Notes: generated by a model from the sequence alone, not told the origin. DNA of 64,000 bases from Liopterus haemorrhoidalis (GCA_963971575.1 OZ020622.1:19160879-19224878), one strand, 5' to 3'; shown: positions 31,800-42,305, numbered from the stretch's first letter. Made by a program: numbers and translations.

Positions 31800-31912
31800 G
31801 AAAATATCGATACTTTAAAAAAATATATCGATATTTGAAATGCGATATATCGCGCAAAATATCGATACTTTAGAAAAATATATCGATATTTGAAATGCGA
31901 TATATCGCGCAA
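31800..31912. repeat. Tandem 56-bp repeat with TATCGATA motifs
   Basis: AAAATATCGATACTTTAAAA and AAAATATCGATACTTTAGAA start two successive units, each ending GATATATCGCGC. The two differ at one or two sites. Confidence 0.85.
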
Positions 31913-32141
31913 AATATCGATATTCGCACAAAATATCGGTATTCTTGCATATTTTTTACATTTACATATATATATATTTAATTATGAGAGAAATTAAATT
32001 ACATTTTAGTATTAACAGACCAACAAGCCCTTACCAATGAAATAATATAAAAAAATTGTTATCCAAAAAATAATATTCTGATAATAAATTGTAAAAAAAT
32101 TGTCAATTTCGTAAAAATGTCAAATGTCCACGAAATATTTG

Positions 32142-32529
32142 TACAGGCTATTCCAAACGTTTAGGCGGAACTAAATGGGAATTTCGTTCTTCTAGGTTGT
32201 CACAAGAAGGGACCTTGCATGGTTTTCTTCATGTTTCACGTTTGGTATGTGAAAATTTAAAATTCTAAAAGTAAAACCATGAAAACGAATGACATTTATT
32301 AAAAACATGACACATTTTTATGTATTTTAGAGACAAATAAACGGGAAATTTTCATTAAGAATGAAAAAAAAATTAAAATGCAATGGAAAGGACATTTTAT
32401 AATGACAATCAATTTAATCTAGAATTTGCAATGTGAGTATGATTTACAAAGCAAAATGGCCAGAATTAATAGATACAAATTACTCGATTTCAAAATCTAG
32501 TTCCACCTAAACGTTTAGAATAGCCTATA
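32142..32529. mobile_element. TA-flanked MITE of the GGCTATTCCAAACG family
   Basis: Left TACAGGCTATTCCAAACGTT, TAGGCGGAACTA and right TAGTTCCACCTAAACGTTTA, GAATAGCCTATA are inverted over 32 bases with about four mismatches, bordered by TA. Relatives are at 10,951, 16,465, 23,772 and 47,236. Non-coding, nested in the 31,771 hAT. Confidence 0.85.
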
Positions 32530-33370
32530 TCTACGTTTATGATCAAATGTTTTATGTGTCGCCAGAGTTAAAACATGAGGCGCTTTCCAGGTTGCTGTAA
32601 AGAGTAACTCGGAGTTGCTCCGAACAGTTCGCTAGTTGTTCCAAGCAAAAGTACTTCATACTGTCAACTACACCAGAATTTTCTTCCCCCGCCCCCTGAA
32701 GTACCTACCTATATTTTAGAACTTGGAGTTCTTTTGTACTGGGGGTAAACAGCTGATGCAATTCAAACTTATTAAAGATTTATCACGCATTTATAACTGT
32801 GTATGTTTTTAATATTAAATAAAATCCATGTATCTTATCATAAATATGTAAAATTTAAAATAATTTGTACATTTAGGATTGTTTTTCTTTGACATTTGTT
32901 AATTCGTAAGACAGCAGCGCCTCTATCCACTAAATACTCAACTAAAGTGTTCCACATGCAAAAAATTTTAGTAGTATTTTGAGTAGTTTGGAGTAGAACA
33001 GTTCGGAGTAGTTAAGAGTATTTCACACCGATCTGGAAAGCACCTATGATGACACGGAAATTACTAAAACGGTAACGCGCCAAATTCAAACACGTACCAT
33101 TCATTAATGAACGCTCGGTATTTTGACCATGTGTTTATTTTGAGTTGAATAATTAAACAAGTATAATAAATAAAATAAACAGTTGTATTCTCCAAATTTA
33201 CCTATTTTCCACTGTAATTATACATTTTAATATAAAAAAATAATATGCGATATATCGAAAATATCGATATTTTTACTTCGATATATATCGAATATCGATA
33301 TCACACTTACGATGTATCGAATCGCGCATATATCGATATTCAAAAATAAATTCCCATCCCTACATATAAC

Positions 33371-34642
33371 TAACATAATACATACGTCATTTAGTACAAA
33401 ATTATTCCGTAGAATAGTGTTTTACCCAATGAGGTAGTATAATATAGAGACTGAACGAGGGCGATGTGTTGTGAAGCCAACACCCTCTTAGGCGGGGAAC
33501 GGGAAGGTGCCCCGAGGAGTTGTGCGTGTTGCTAACATCCAATGACGTCATATAAACCATACGCCATAAACCTCATTGCTAACATCAATATTGTGTCGAT
33601 AAGAATTGCAAGTAAAAATATGTTTTTTTAAACAGAAAACTGCAAATTTTAATAAAATAAATTTCATAAATAATATTAAATTAACCTTAATTTATTAGTA
33701 TATTTTGAAGATAATTAGTAGTTTTTTTTTTTTTTTTTTTTCATGTTTATGTTCTTTGATACTTTGGCAATTAGTCAAATGCATAGTTTTTTAAATTACA
33801 TACATTTAAAATACAATATGTTCGAAAAAAATGTCTAGTAGGCCCTGAATTTAAAATGTACAGTGGACAATTTTGTTAATATAAAAATAAATTAATTCCT
33901 TGTCTATCTAGACTCATCTTTTTCTCGATCATATTGTATAGCAATGCTTTAGACACTTTCTAAATTTAAAACGGGCAGACATTATATGATTTATTCCATG
34001 ATAAATTAAAATTTATCTGACAAATTCTAAAGACGTATACTAAATTAAATTTTACATTATTTGCAAGCATTTATTTGCATTTAGTTAGAATTACTTATTT
34101 ATTATTTCTATTAGGAAAAAAACTATTAATTTTTAAGACACGTCAAACAATATGTTAAAGTGTCTAATTTTTTAAAAATATTTACAAAATATTCATGCTC
34201 ATCGACATTAAAATAAACTATAAATCGTAATACCAAATTTTCTGCCAACATTCTAATAATAATTTATTTCAAACAAATTTATAACCAGTGAAATTATGCA
34301 ACTAGCAACTAATTTAAAATAATTTAAAATTTGACGCATAGAAACCACAAATAACACTAGTAAAATATGCAGCACTTAAAATAGTTTTAACAGGTAGTTA
34401 TCCAATTAAATTTAACAAAAAAGAACATGCAATTAAGTTTATGAATTAATTTAAAAATATATTAAACGGCGCCACACTGTCTGTCGTAACTAGCGTAATA
34501 ATAATTTTAATGTGTTGGATAATGCTTGTTGAAATATATAAATAATAACTCGAAAGATATAAATTTTGATATTTTTCGACCGTTTTGGGATTTTGAAGTG
34601 GCACTTCTTCACTTTACCACATAAAAACATTGTATATCTTGG
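33371..34642. other. Intergenic sequence
   Basis: A GC-richer stretch at 33,450-33,545 (GAAGCCAACACCCTCTTAGG) stands out from AT-rich surroundings, but I recognise no coding signature. The remaining kilobase shows no gene or bounded element. Confidence 0.4.
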
Positions 34643-35060
34643 TATATAGTCAGGGCCGCATTTAAATAACGTGAGGCCCTAGGTTATTCAAATTTTTAGG
34701 CCTTTTCAATCGACCCCCCAACGGATTATTATTTTTAAATAACCAAACTTGTTTAGTAGAAAATGAAATGTTAGTTGACTGTTTTATACACATATTATTT
34801 ATATTTTTCATCAGTTATTCTAAGAAATACAAGTCTATTTTTGAGTACATTTTAATAAACAAACAGTATAAATTATTTAACACTTCAAACTTGCAAAAGT
34901 CAACCTGCCTGATAGTGCCCAAAGAAGAAGAAGAAGAAGACAGTTGCAAAATCATCCAAAAGTTCGTTAAAATTAATATTTCTATGTATCACTTTCAATG
35001 TTCAGAATGCTCAGTGCGGATAACCTGTCTTGAGACATTGTGCTCCTTAACTCATTTTTT

Positions 35061-35916
35061 AGAGTTTTGTAGGTATGACCAAAAAACCCTTATACCGTCA
35101 TTTTGTCGTCTGTCTGTCTCTCTGTCTGTCTGTCTGTTCGGTAAAAATTGCAGCCAAACGGCTAAACCTAGAGAGTTGAAATTTGGCAAGCTTATACAAC
35201 TCTTTGACCCACACATAGGACAAATACTAAAACATCTAAAAAAAAAAACCCTAAAAATATGAACAAATATGTGCTCATCGAAAACAAAAATATTTTTTTT
35301 TAAATTCTGAGTAGGGTATCAAATGAAAGCCTTTAGTACGTGGATTAACGATCAAATTTTTATTTTTGCAAAATAAATTATTTTGATGCGATTTTTGCCA
35401 AAATTGTGCAAAAAAAAAATTGTCCCACACCCTGTAGCCCAGATGGTTTAAACTAAAAATCTAAAAAAATTCTAAGTAATGTATATTGGTGTGAACCGAA
35501 ATAGTACAACAGGAATTTTTGATCAGATTATGTTTTCGGAAAATATCGCATTTTTTGTGATTTTTGGTTCACAAAGTACAAAAGTTATACCAATGTAAGA
35601 CACTCACATGCAAGGCGTGCGATAGAGTAATGGGTTAGAGCACTGGGGTGAAACGAAGGGTTTCGAGTTCGAGTACGGAGTGAACTTTTTATTTTTTCTG
35701 TTTTTTTTTTTTGCATTTTTATTATGTTGATTATTATTTTGTCAAAATTCTAGTTATATTTTGACAAATGATGCATTTAATTTTTAAGAGCGTAAATTTA
35801 ATAACCAGTCTTATTATATGATTAACAGACGATAAATTATTTTAATTACTACAAAGTAAAATTTGTCCTACACACTCAGCATACCGCCTTCACTTATTAT
35901 ATACCTGCGAAACCCT
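35061..35916 (+). mobile_element. AGGGTTTTGTAGGTAT element, copy 1
   Basis: The left end AGAGTTTTGTAGGTATGACC and right end ATATACCTGCGAAACCCT are imperfect inverted repeats (consensus AGGGTTTYGYAGGTAT). Near the left is a run of TCTG tetramers, then GTTCGGTAAAAATTGCAGCC. A tRNA-like segment lies at about 35,618-35,690. After the right end come GTGTGAATATTCACAC, a perfect palindrome, and TTCACATCAATTTT, conserved in every copy. Other copies: 40,469, 51,419, 56,349, 61,469. Confidence 0.78.
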
Positions 35917-35974
35917 GAAATGTGTGAATATTCACACTTCACATCAATTTTAATTCTTTAAAGTTTTGAAAAAG

Positions 35975-36218
35975 GCCTCTCTCCAGAGGAGTTAGTGACC
36001 ATTAAACAAAGAAATAGTCGTAGAATTGCTTCTACGTTAGGAATAACCATCTGTATTTTTGTTTTATATATTATTTGGTAGAGATCTGCATGAGACTGAG
36101 GAAGTTTTTCTAAAGTGTTGAAATTACGTTTTTTTACGGATTCCTCAATATCTCTTAGGCCCAATGAGATATCGACTTTTTGCTTACCAATGTTACCCAT
36201 ACACATGTACAAAAACAT
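35975..36218 (-). pseudogene. hAT transposase fragment (ZMYM1-like C-terminus)
   Basis: The minus strand reads about 85 codons with VDISLGLRDIEESVKKRNFN and ends VTNSSGERPFSKL, where the hAT dimerisation signature SGERSFSKLKxIK begins (Ser changed to Pro). The frame then breaks near 35,960, close to the nested element. It is a remnant of the transposase of the 34,651-36,389 element. Confidence 0.78.
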
Positions 36219-36544
36219 ATTTTGCCCTAATTAACCTATAAAGGGCAAAACTAGATTATAAAACCCTTCATATGACCTGTTTGTTGAGTTATTTTTTTTG
36301 CACGTATTGTATTTTTCTAATCTTAAGGCCCCTTGGACAGGAGGCCCTTAGTCTTAAGCCTACTTAGCCTATAGGAAAATCCGGCTCTGTATATAGTAGT
36401 GAATACGATGGCGTTCCGAAAGTAACAGTATTATTAGACACTATTTTTTCGCGATTGAATTGAAGAAAAATTAATAATAACTGTTAATTCTGAGCGTTAC
36501 CAATAACAAGGTTTGTATACAAACCACAGAGCTGGCAATATTTA

Positions 36545-36985
36545 AATAAAGTATTTGAAAAAATATTTCAATTACTTTCTGGTATTTGAAATACTGTATT
36601 TCAAACACTTGTTATTTGAAAATGCTCTTGGTATTTGAATTTGCAAATACCTTCTCCGTGTCTTTGTATTTGATATCTGTTGTCTGAAAATGTCTGTATC
36701 TGAAATATTATAGAAGTATTTCAAATATTTCAAATATTTCCCTAGTATTACAAATATTTTCCTAGTATTTAAATATATCACCAGTAAATATTTCTAATAT
36801 TTCTAAGTATTTAAAATATTTCCCTAGTACAAATTTCAAATATTTGCTTAGTAAATATTTCAAATATTTCGTTAGTATTTCAAATATTTCCCTATTATTT
36901 CAAATGCTTCCTTATTATTTCATTAAATCCCCTGTATATATGTCATATATTTCCTAGAATTTCAAATATTTCCCTAGGACAAGGG
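36545..36985. repeat. Degenerate AT-rich tandem repeat, TTTCAAATATTTCCCTAG units
   Basis: Units of roughly 20-28 bases around ATTTCAAATATTTCCCTAG recur about fifteen times with many changes, after a start of longer GTATTTGAAATAC palindromes. Short open frames in it are repeats. Confidence 0.8.
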
Positions 36986-36989
36986 TAGT

Positions 36990-37400
36990 GGAGAAATTCC
37001 GAAAATCTTTTGAGGACGAGGGAGGAGGGGTAGTGATTCTAAAATGTAAGAGGCAGAAATTTTGTGACAGCCATTTGAAACTTATTGTTGGGTCGTAGGA
37101 TGGAACCATGGAAGACGCAGCAAAATCTCAAAGAGCAATAATTTTCTTTTTGTGGAAAGAAGGTGTGAAAACATCAGTAAATTATTCAGCGTCTGCAAGG
37201 AGTATTTGGTGAGTCTGCAGAATCCAAAAGTACTGTTTATCGGTGGATCGATCGTTTTAAAACCAGGAGAACATCACTAGAAGACGATCCACGCAGTGGG
37301 CGCTCAAGCATTGCAGTATATGTTTCAAAAAGCGTCCCTCCAAATATTTTACTCACCAGACGCTACTGACTAAATTTGAAAAGAGAAAGAGAGCGAAAAA
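36990..37400. repeat. Dispersed repeat, relative of 43,930-44,220, split by mariner sequence
   Basis: GACAAGGGTAGTGGAGAAAT, GAAACTTATTGTTGGG and CAAATATTTTACTCACCAG occur in the same order at 43,930-44,210. There the middle reads GCTGGACACCACTGCAGTAT, a hAT-type end. Here it is replaced by the mariner piece at 37,108. Confidence 0.6.
37108..37320 (+). pseudogene. mariner transposase N-terminal fragment
   Basis: From an ATG at 37,108 the frame reads MEDAAKSQRAIIFFLWKEGV KTS, then after a frameshift LQGVFGESAESKSTVYRWID followed by RFKTRRTSLEDDPRSGRSSI. This is the paired helix-turn-helix DNA-binding domain and the EDDPRxGRP linker of mariner transposases. The catalytic part is absent. Confidence 0.85.
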
Positions 37401-37419
37401 AACTGTACATGTCTTTAAT

Positions 37420-38080
37420 CTTTAAATTCATTTAATTTTGGGAGTGCTGCAGTTCTGCAGCTTTGCAGCTCTCATAGAATTTTAAAAATCGAAGCTCAAC
37501 ATGGTAAGTATTTTGGGTTGTTAATATTAAATGTCAAGTCACTGGAGAACCCTAATTTGAATAAATTTTCAGTTACGTGAAACAGTTGTTACAATACTTT
37601 TGTGATAGAGTGTACCGAAAATTGGGGTGTCCTACCCTTAAATATAGAAATTGGGGTAGGTTATTCAAGCCTGCGCAAACGTATGTTTAGCAAATAAGGG
37701 TTCAAGTTATATATGGCTTGTTTCAGTACATTTAAATGACGTTTTAATCACAATCATACGAAATTTATACAGCAGACGATTTTCAAAAACTTTTTTTCCG
37801 AGTTTTAAGCCAAAGGCTACAAAAAAGCTCTAATACAGAAAGTACGATCGGCAAGTTTTAATGTTTCAAATAGCAGATACATACAAGAATCATGCTAGCA
37901 TTATTGAGAACAAGAAAATCAGGTAGACCGTGGAGATCCAAAATAGCACTATAATTTTATGTCGTTATCTATCTATTATTTGAAGTTAGGTTTAACAAGT
38001 TAGTTTAGTTAGAACGCACTTAATTTAAATAAAAGTAATTAATTTGTATGCATTCTTGTGAGTCAAAATATGGAATTAAC
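37420..38080. other. Intergenic sequence
   Basis: I recognise no gene. A short hairpin with TTGGGGTGTCCTACCC and GGGGTAGGTTATTC near 37,622-37,670 is present. Confidence 0.35.
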
Positions 38081-38500
38081 GCATCGTATGTCTCCCAGAT
38101 ATTATTAGTTTCTTATACAAAACTAATAATCTGAAATAAAATGAATGACAATCTATACTTCAAATTTTGCACCGAATTTTTATTTACCAAAAAGAATACT
38201 TCTGGTTGTAGAAAAAATTGTTATAAATGTGTTATTACTCAATACCTTAATAATAGGTATTAGGCAACAATGTTCTGTAGTTTTTTAAATATATTTGTGG
38301 GTTCCAAATATCTTTTACATAAATATAGTTTTGTGTAGAAATTTACAAATAACAGGTGAACATAGGTTTCGTCGAAAAATATTATACTTAATGATAATTA
38401 AATGCTACTTAGTACACGTATTCCTACAAATATTAAATCATTTTTACCCGCAGCACTTATGTTGAGAACCGCAGCAGATTCAAGATGACGGTAAAAGTAG

Positions 38501-38644
38501 ATTTTTTTAAAATTTAATTGCCTTTGCTACTTCGGCAATTAGAACAATTATTATTTTTTGAAAATTCCATGTCTGAACGGGATTCGAACCCGAGACCTTA
38601 GCAACCTAGAGCACATGTGTTACCAGTACGCTACGCCGGTCGGC
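38501..38644 (-). mobile_element. tRNA-derived SINE, copy 1
   Basis: On the minus strand it starts GCCGACCGGCGTAGCG, has GTAACACATGTGCTC (box A region) and CGGGTTCGAATCCCGTTCAG (box B GGTTCGAATCC), then the body with CCGAAGTAGCAAAGGC and an A-rich tail. Copies at 43,045 and 60,324 share the same order. Transcription would be by RNA polymerase III. Confidence 0.88.
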
Positions 38645-38738
38645 AAAATAAATTACCAAATACAATAACTATAAGTAGTTTTCACAATAGAACAAATTAT
38701 CTACAAACATATTTGTAGAATAATAATAATAATAATAA

Positions 38739-39199
38739 GGGTTTGCCAGGGTTTGGGATGCAGTCGTGTGTATTTAGCTCCACTAGTCTCTAGTATGACG
38801 CGGCTCAAAAGGTTGCTGAAGTTTGAGATTAGTGGACGCTTGTCAANNNNNNNNNNNNNNNNNNNNNNNNNNNNNNNNNNNNNNNNNNNNNNNNNNNNNN
38901 NNNNNNNNNNNNNNNNNNNNNNNNNNNNNNNNNNNNNNNNNNNNNNNNNNNNNNNNNNNNNNNNNNNNNNNNNNNNNNNNNNNNNNNNNNNNNNNNNNNN
39001 NNNNNNNNNNNNNNNNNNNNNNNNNNNNNNNNNNNNNNNNNNNNNNCATTGTGCGGGCACTGGATCTGGCGTAATTTCCGCGGCTGCATATCGCCAGGGT
39101 TTGGGATGCAGTCGTGTGTATTTAGCTCCACTAGTCTCTAGTATGACGCGGCTCAAAAGGTTGCTGAAGTTTGAGATTAGTGGACGCTTGTCCAGACCT
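38739..39199. repeat. Direct repeat of about 100 bp on both sides of the assembly gap
   Basis: GCCAGGGTTTGGGATGCAGT through GAGATTAGTGGACGCTTGTC occurs at 38,747-38,845 and again at 39,091-39,191, apparently without differences. Only CATTGTGCGGGCACTGGATC and a few more bases separate the gap from the second copy. Frames that run through the gap are not real proteins. Confidence 0.95.
38847..39046. other. Assembly gap, 200 N
   Basis: Exactly 200 N bases, the usual placeholder for a gap whose true size is unknown. Confidence 0.99.
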
Positions 39200-39299
39200 G
39201 ACAAACCCCAAAATAATAATATATATTTATTACTATATAGTTAATTTACAAAACATATATACATATCCAGAATAAAAATATTTATAAAACAAATTACTA

Positions 39300-39430
39300 A
39301 ACCATTCTACAGAAAAACATTCTCTCTTACATAACTAATACATCCTTTTTTAAATCTACTAAAATTGGTCTCTTGTTTTAAATTTTCTGATAAATTATTA
39401 AAAGCTTTAACTACAATTTGCCGCATGGCA
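39300..39430 (-). pseudogene. LINE ORF2 C-terminal fragment
   Basis: The minus strand reads QIVVKAFNNLSENLKQETNF followed by SRFKKGCISYVRENVFL. The pattern xxxNxLPxxLKxxxxxxxFKKxLKxxLxxxxFY is the very end of Jockey/CR1 ORF2. It is comparable to 27,790-27,730 but from a different element. Confidence 0.65.
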
Positions 39431-39536
39431 CACAAATATGCGGCAAACGGTTTACAAGGTGGCGTCTATAATGCAATTTGTTTATTTACAATTACATGAC
39501 AGTTCTTTTTACAATTAAAAATATCTTACTAGATTA

Positions 39537-40040
39537 GGGCTGCCATACGTCCCGGTACACCAGTACATGTCCCGGTTTTGAGGTCTGTATCCCAGTGTCC
39601 CTGTCCAAGAATCATTTATCTCGGTCGATTTAAAGTTTACGCATATTAAAAAATTATTTTCCGATAATATTGTCACCGAAGACAGGGAAGGGGGAGAGTG
39701 AAGGCAAGAGAAGAATGGAAGGTAAGGTTCTATTTGGGTTTATTTTTTTACTTTTTTAAATTGAATCGCCCATTAATTTATATTATATTATTTTAGATTT
39801 GGTACAGACGCATACACAAAAAAAACTGAGTGATCCAAAAAGATTCACCATTTATTCCAACGTTTTGCTCTTGGAGTACCTATTATCAATCTCTTCTTTT
39901 AATTGTTTTTTTTTTAACTTCCATTTTCTTTTAAATTAATTTTTTAAAAGACTGCAATTTTTTATAATAAAGGTATGATTGTCGATAAAAGTTTTTTTTA
40001 AGTAGGTTTATTTGGAGGGGGGGGTGTCCCCGTCGGCAGT
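39537..40040. mobile_element. Putative hAT-like element, GGGCTGCCATACGTCCCGG end
   Basis: AGGGCTGCCATACGTCCCGG and repeats CATGTCCCGGTTTTG, CCCAGTGTCCCTG mark a left end of the CCATACGTCCCGG family. GTGTCCCCGTCGGCAGTCC at 40,025-40,043 is a possible right end. No duplication was read. Confidence 0.45.
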
Positions 40041-40370
40041 CCAACAATTATAGCACCACTATACTAGATAGATACAAGTTCACTACAAATTTTGATGTAT
40101 AGATTGTTTGTTACTAATTTTATTTCAAATTGTTAGTTTTTTATAAGAAACTATACGATTGTGCGCCCCTTCACTAGAGAGCTTCCTCCCCTTGTGTGCG
40201 TACCTGTTTTCAATCATTCTAGCGTGGTTCTCGTAATAAATAATTACAATTATTTCATCTTCAGTATATTTGAGAATATAAAAGAGCAGACCCGCAGTAA
40301 GGGAGGGGCGGAGGGGGCGACTATGGAGAAGGGCGCTGACGGGCTTGACTAAGGGGCGCTATTGCTAAGG

Positions 40371-40468
40371 ACCGAGGACCTTTTTTTTGCTCGTCATTTG
40401 GATTTTGAGAGGTGAGGACCTTTTTTGTTTGCTCGTCACTTGGATTTTGGGAGGTGAAGATCTTTTTT
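40371..40468. repeat. 38-bp GTGAGGACCTTTTTT repeat, two to three units
   Basis: GAGGACCTTTTTTTTGCTCG, TCATTTGGATTTTGAGAGGT, GAGGACCTTTTTTGTTTGCT, CGTCACTTGGATTTTGGGAG and GTGAAGATCTTTTTTAGG follow each other. The array abuts the left end of the AGGGTTTTGTAGG element copy 2. Confidence 0.85.
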
Positions 40469-41362
40469 AGGGTTTTGTAGGTATGACCAAAAAACCCTTA
40501 TACCGTCATTTTGTCGTCTGTCTGTCTGTCTGTCTGTCTCTCTGTCTGTCTGTCTGTCTGTCTGTTCGGTAAAAATTGTAGTCAAACGGCTAAACCTAGA
40601 GAGTTGAAATTTGGCATGCTTATACAACTCTTTGACCCGCACATAGGAAAAATACTAAAACATCTAATAAACATACCCCCCTAAAAATATAAACAAATAT
40701 GTGCTCATCGAAAACAAAAATATATTTTTTAAATTATGAGTAGGGTATCAAATGAAAGCCCTTAGTACGTGGATTAACGATATTTTTGAAAAATAAATTA
40801 TTTTGATGCGATTTTTGCCAAAATTGTGCAAAAAAAAATTTGTCCCACACCCTATAGCCCAGATGGTTTAAACTAAAAATCTAAAAAAATTCTAAGTAAT
40901 GTATATTGGTGTGAACCGAAATAGTACAACAGGAATTTTTGATCAGATTATGTTTTCGGAAAATAACGCATTTTTTGTGGTTTTTGGTTCACAAAGTACA
41001 AAAGTTATACCAATGTAAGACACTCACATGCAAGGCGTACGATGGCGTTATTGGTTAGAGCGCTGGTGTCGTAAGCTAAAACTCGCTGGTAACCGAAGGG
41101 TTTCGAGTTCGAGTACTGAGTGAATTTTATTTTTTCTGCATTTTTATTATGTTGAAATTATTTTGTCAAAATTCTAGTTATATTTTGACAAATGTTGTAT
41201 TTAATTTTTAAGAGCGTAAATTTAATAATTATCTTATTATATGATTAACAGACGATAAATTATTTTAAAAATATCGTTCATTTTGCCGTGATTACTACAA
41301 AGTAAAATTTGTCCTACACACTCAGCATACCGCCTTCACTTATTATATACCTGCGAAACCCT
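40469..41362 (+). mobile_element. AGGGTTTTGTAGGTAT element, copy 2 (best tRNA-like segment)
   Basis: AGGGTTTTGTAGGTATGACC at the left and ATACCTGCGAAACCCT at the right. A run of about 14 TCTG tetramers follows the left end. At 41,036-41,120 the sequence reads TTGGTTAGAGCGCTGG, GTCGTAAGCTAAAACTCGCT and TTTCGAGTTCGAGTAC, with the box A (GGTTAGAGCGC) and box B (GAGTTCGAGTA) of a tRNA. The conserved 3' palindrome GTGAATATTCAC follows. Confidence 0.8.
41036..41120 (+). other. tRNA-like segment within the TIR element
   Basis: Box A-like TTGGTTAGAGCGCTGG and box B-like CGAGTTCGAGTAC are about 45 bases apart. Acceptor-stem complementarity is poor, and box B lacks the GGTTCGAATCC consensus, so I do not call a functional tRNA gene. 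Confidence 0.5.
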
Positions 41363-41442
41363 GAAATATGTGAATATTCACACTTCACATCAATTTTTTT
41401 TTTTTATCATCACTTGAATTTTGAAAGATGTGAACCTTTTAT

Positions 41443-41757
41443 TTACCAATGGCGCCAAAACACGGCTCTGCCCTTAGCGCAAATATTGCTTACTGCGGCT
41501 CTGTAAAAGAGGACCAAGATTTGGGAAGGAATATTACCGTACTTGCACACATGGTCAGTAATACTGTCAATATTCTTACTACACTGCGGTATTGATACTG
41601 ATAACAGAAGTTCCCTTAGGCCCGCTCTTAGGTTTGTCAACTTTATTAGCTTAACTAGATGCAATTTAAAAGTTGCAATTTCCCTATTATAGTTTTCCGT
41701 GTGCACCGTTTGTTCTGACTTTTCTTTGATGACATATTGATGCCCGCGGGTCACGAT
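41443..41757 (-). pseudogene. Possible hAT transposase remnant
   Basis: A 103-codon minus-strand frame (with ATFKLHLVKLIKLTNLRAGL and FYRAAVSNICAKGRAVF) lies between TGGCGCCAAAACACGGCTCT and GATCAGTGGCAG, both hAT-like ends. The protein shows no motif that I can name. Confidence 0.2.
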
Positions 41758-41769
41758 CAGTGGCAGTTA

Positions 41770-42160
41770 AGACAAGGTGGCGTTAGGACAGTGACCTCCT
41801 AAAAAAATTTAATAAACAAACTGAATTTAAAATTACATTTATTCTTTAAAATTGCATTAAAGTAGTTAAACATATCTGCATAATATATTTATTTTTATTA
41901 TTTATAATTCAAAGATTTTTCATATAATTATTATATGTATTTTAACAATTTAGATGTAGAAAACAATACTTAGATCGCTTTGTCCAAATACACAGCGTTG
42001 CCACATGCGATCTCGATGCATTTATCTATGCAAGTAATTAAAATGAAATGGAAACGGCAACAGCGGCGAGGTTTAGTGTGTATGTATGACCGGTATCCTT
42101 AACTTAGTTCGTTTGTTTTGATTTGTTATATGTACTCAGACTTGAAAATGGATAGAGTAC
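41770..42160. other. Intergenic sequence
   Basis: AT-rich, no recognised feature. Confidence 0.45.
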
Positions 42161-42162
42161 AT

Positions 42163-42305
42163 TATAGGTCTGTTCGTAGAGCCATTTCTAGCGATTAAAT
42201 ATCGTTAGATGCAAGCACAGATTCATAGAAGTGTTACATTAACTTCACGCTTATGTCTGACGATAATAAACCGTTAGAAATGACTCCACGAACAGAACAT
42301 ATATA
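42163..42305. mobile_element. MITE, GGTCTGTTCGTAGAGCC ends
   Basis: TATAGGTCTGTTCGTAGAGC, CATTTCTAGCG on the left mirrors CGTTAGAAATG, ACTCCACGAACAGAACATAT on the right, about 35 bp with four or five mismatches. TA at both borders suggests a Tc1/mariner-type MITE. Confidence 0.75.

Larger units (their letters stand above)
31771..33362. mobile_element. hAT-like element with TATCGATA-rich ends
   Basis: Ends TAGGGATGGGAACGATATAT and ATAAATTCCCATCCCTA are inverted. The flanking 8-mers gctataac and catataac share 6 bases. The first 160 and last 115 bases are packed with ATATCGATA and GATATATCG motifs, and near the left a unit of about 56 bp (ATATCGATACTTTA to GATATATCGCGC) is duplicated in tandem. 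The interior has no transposase and carries a nested MITE (32,142-32,529). It is inserted in the LINE at 31,503. Confidence 0.85.
34651..36389 (-). mobile_element. hAT element with minus-strand transposase fragment
   Basis: Left CAGGGCCGCATTTAAATAAC and right GAAAATCCGGCTCTG are inverted and flanked by an exact 8-bp duplication, tatatagt (34,643-34,650 and 36,390-36,397). GTGAGGCCCTAGG and CAGGAGGCCCTTAG are mirrored subterminal blocks. A TIR element with a tRNA-like segment (35,061-35,916) lies inside it. Confidence 0.93.
38078..40172. mobile_element. Large inverted-repeat element, relative of 50,570-51,330, with insertions
   Basis: TTTCTTATACAAAACTAATA and GACAATCTATACTTCAAATT at 38,111-38,166 face their complement at about 40,091-40,155 (TTTGATGTATAGATTG, GTTAGTTTTTTATAAGAAAC, ATTGTGCGCCCC). 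The same arms form the TTAA-flanked element at 50,570. The interior holds a SINE, the N gap, a LINE end and a CCGGTAC-type hAT end. Borders are approximate. Confidence 0.45.

Noticed and set aside
33450..33545. GC-rich block as a promoter or exon
   Set aside because: No initiator, open frame or splice signals that I could defend.
34768..35262. 164-codon plus-strand open frame
   Set aside because: It runs from hAT flank into the TCTG microsatellite and TIR element copy 1, with low-complexity EEEEEE; no domain is seen and the second half is element sequence shared by non-coding copies.
37622..37670. Short GGGGTGTCC/GGGTAGG hairpin as a MITE
   Set aside because: Arms are only about eight bases with no border duplication; it could be chance.
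38701..39244. Long open frames of 160+ codons on both strands
   Set aside because: Most of their length is translated N bases in the assembly gap; the real parts are a 100-bp direct repeat.
41036..41120. Possible functional tRNA gene
   Set aside because: Box A is good, but box B is off consensus and no acceptor stem pairs; the segment is part of a repeated element.
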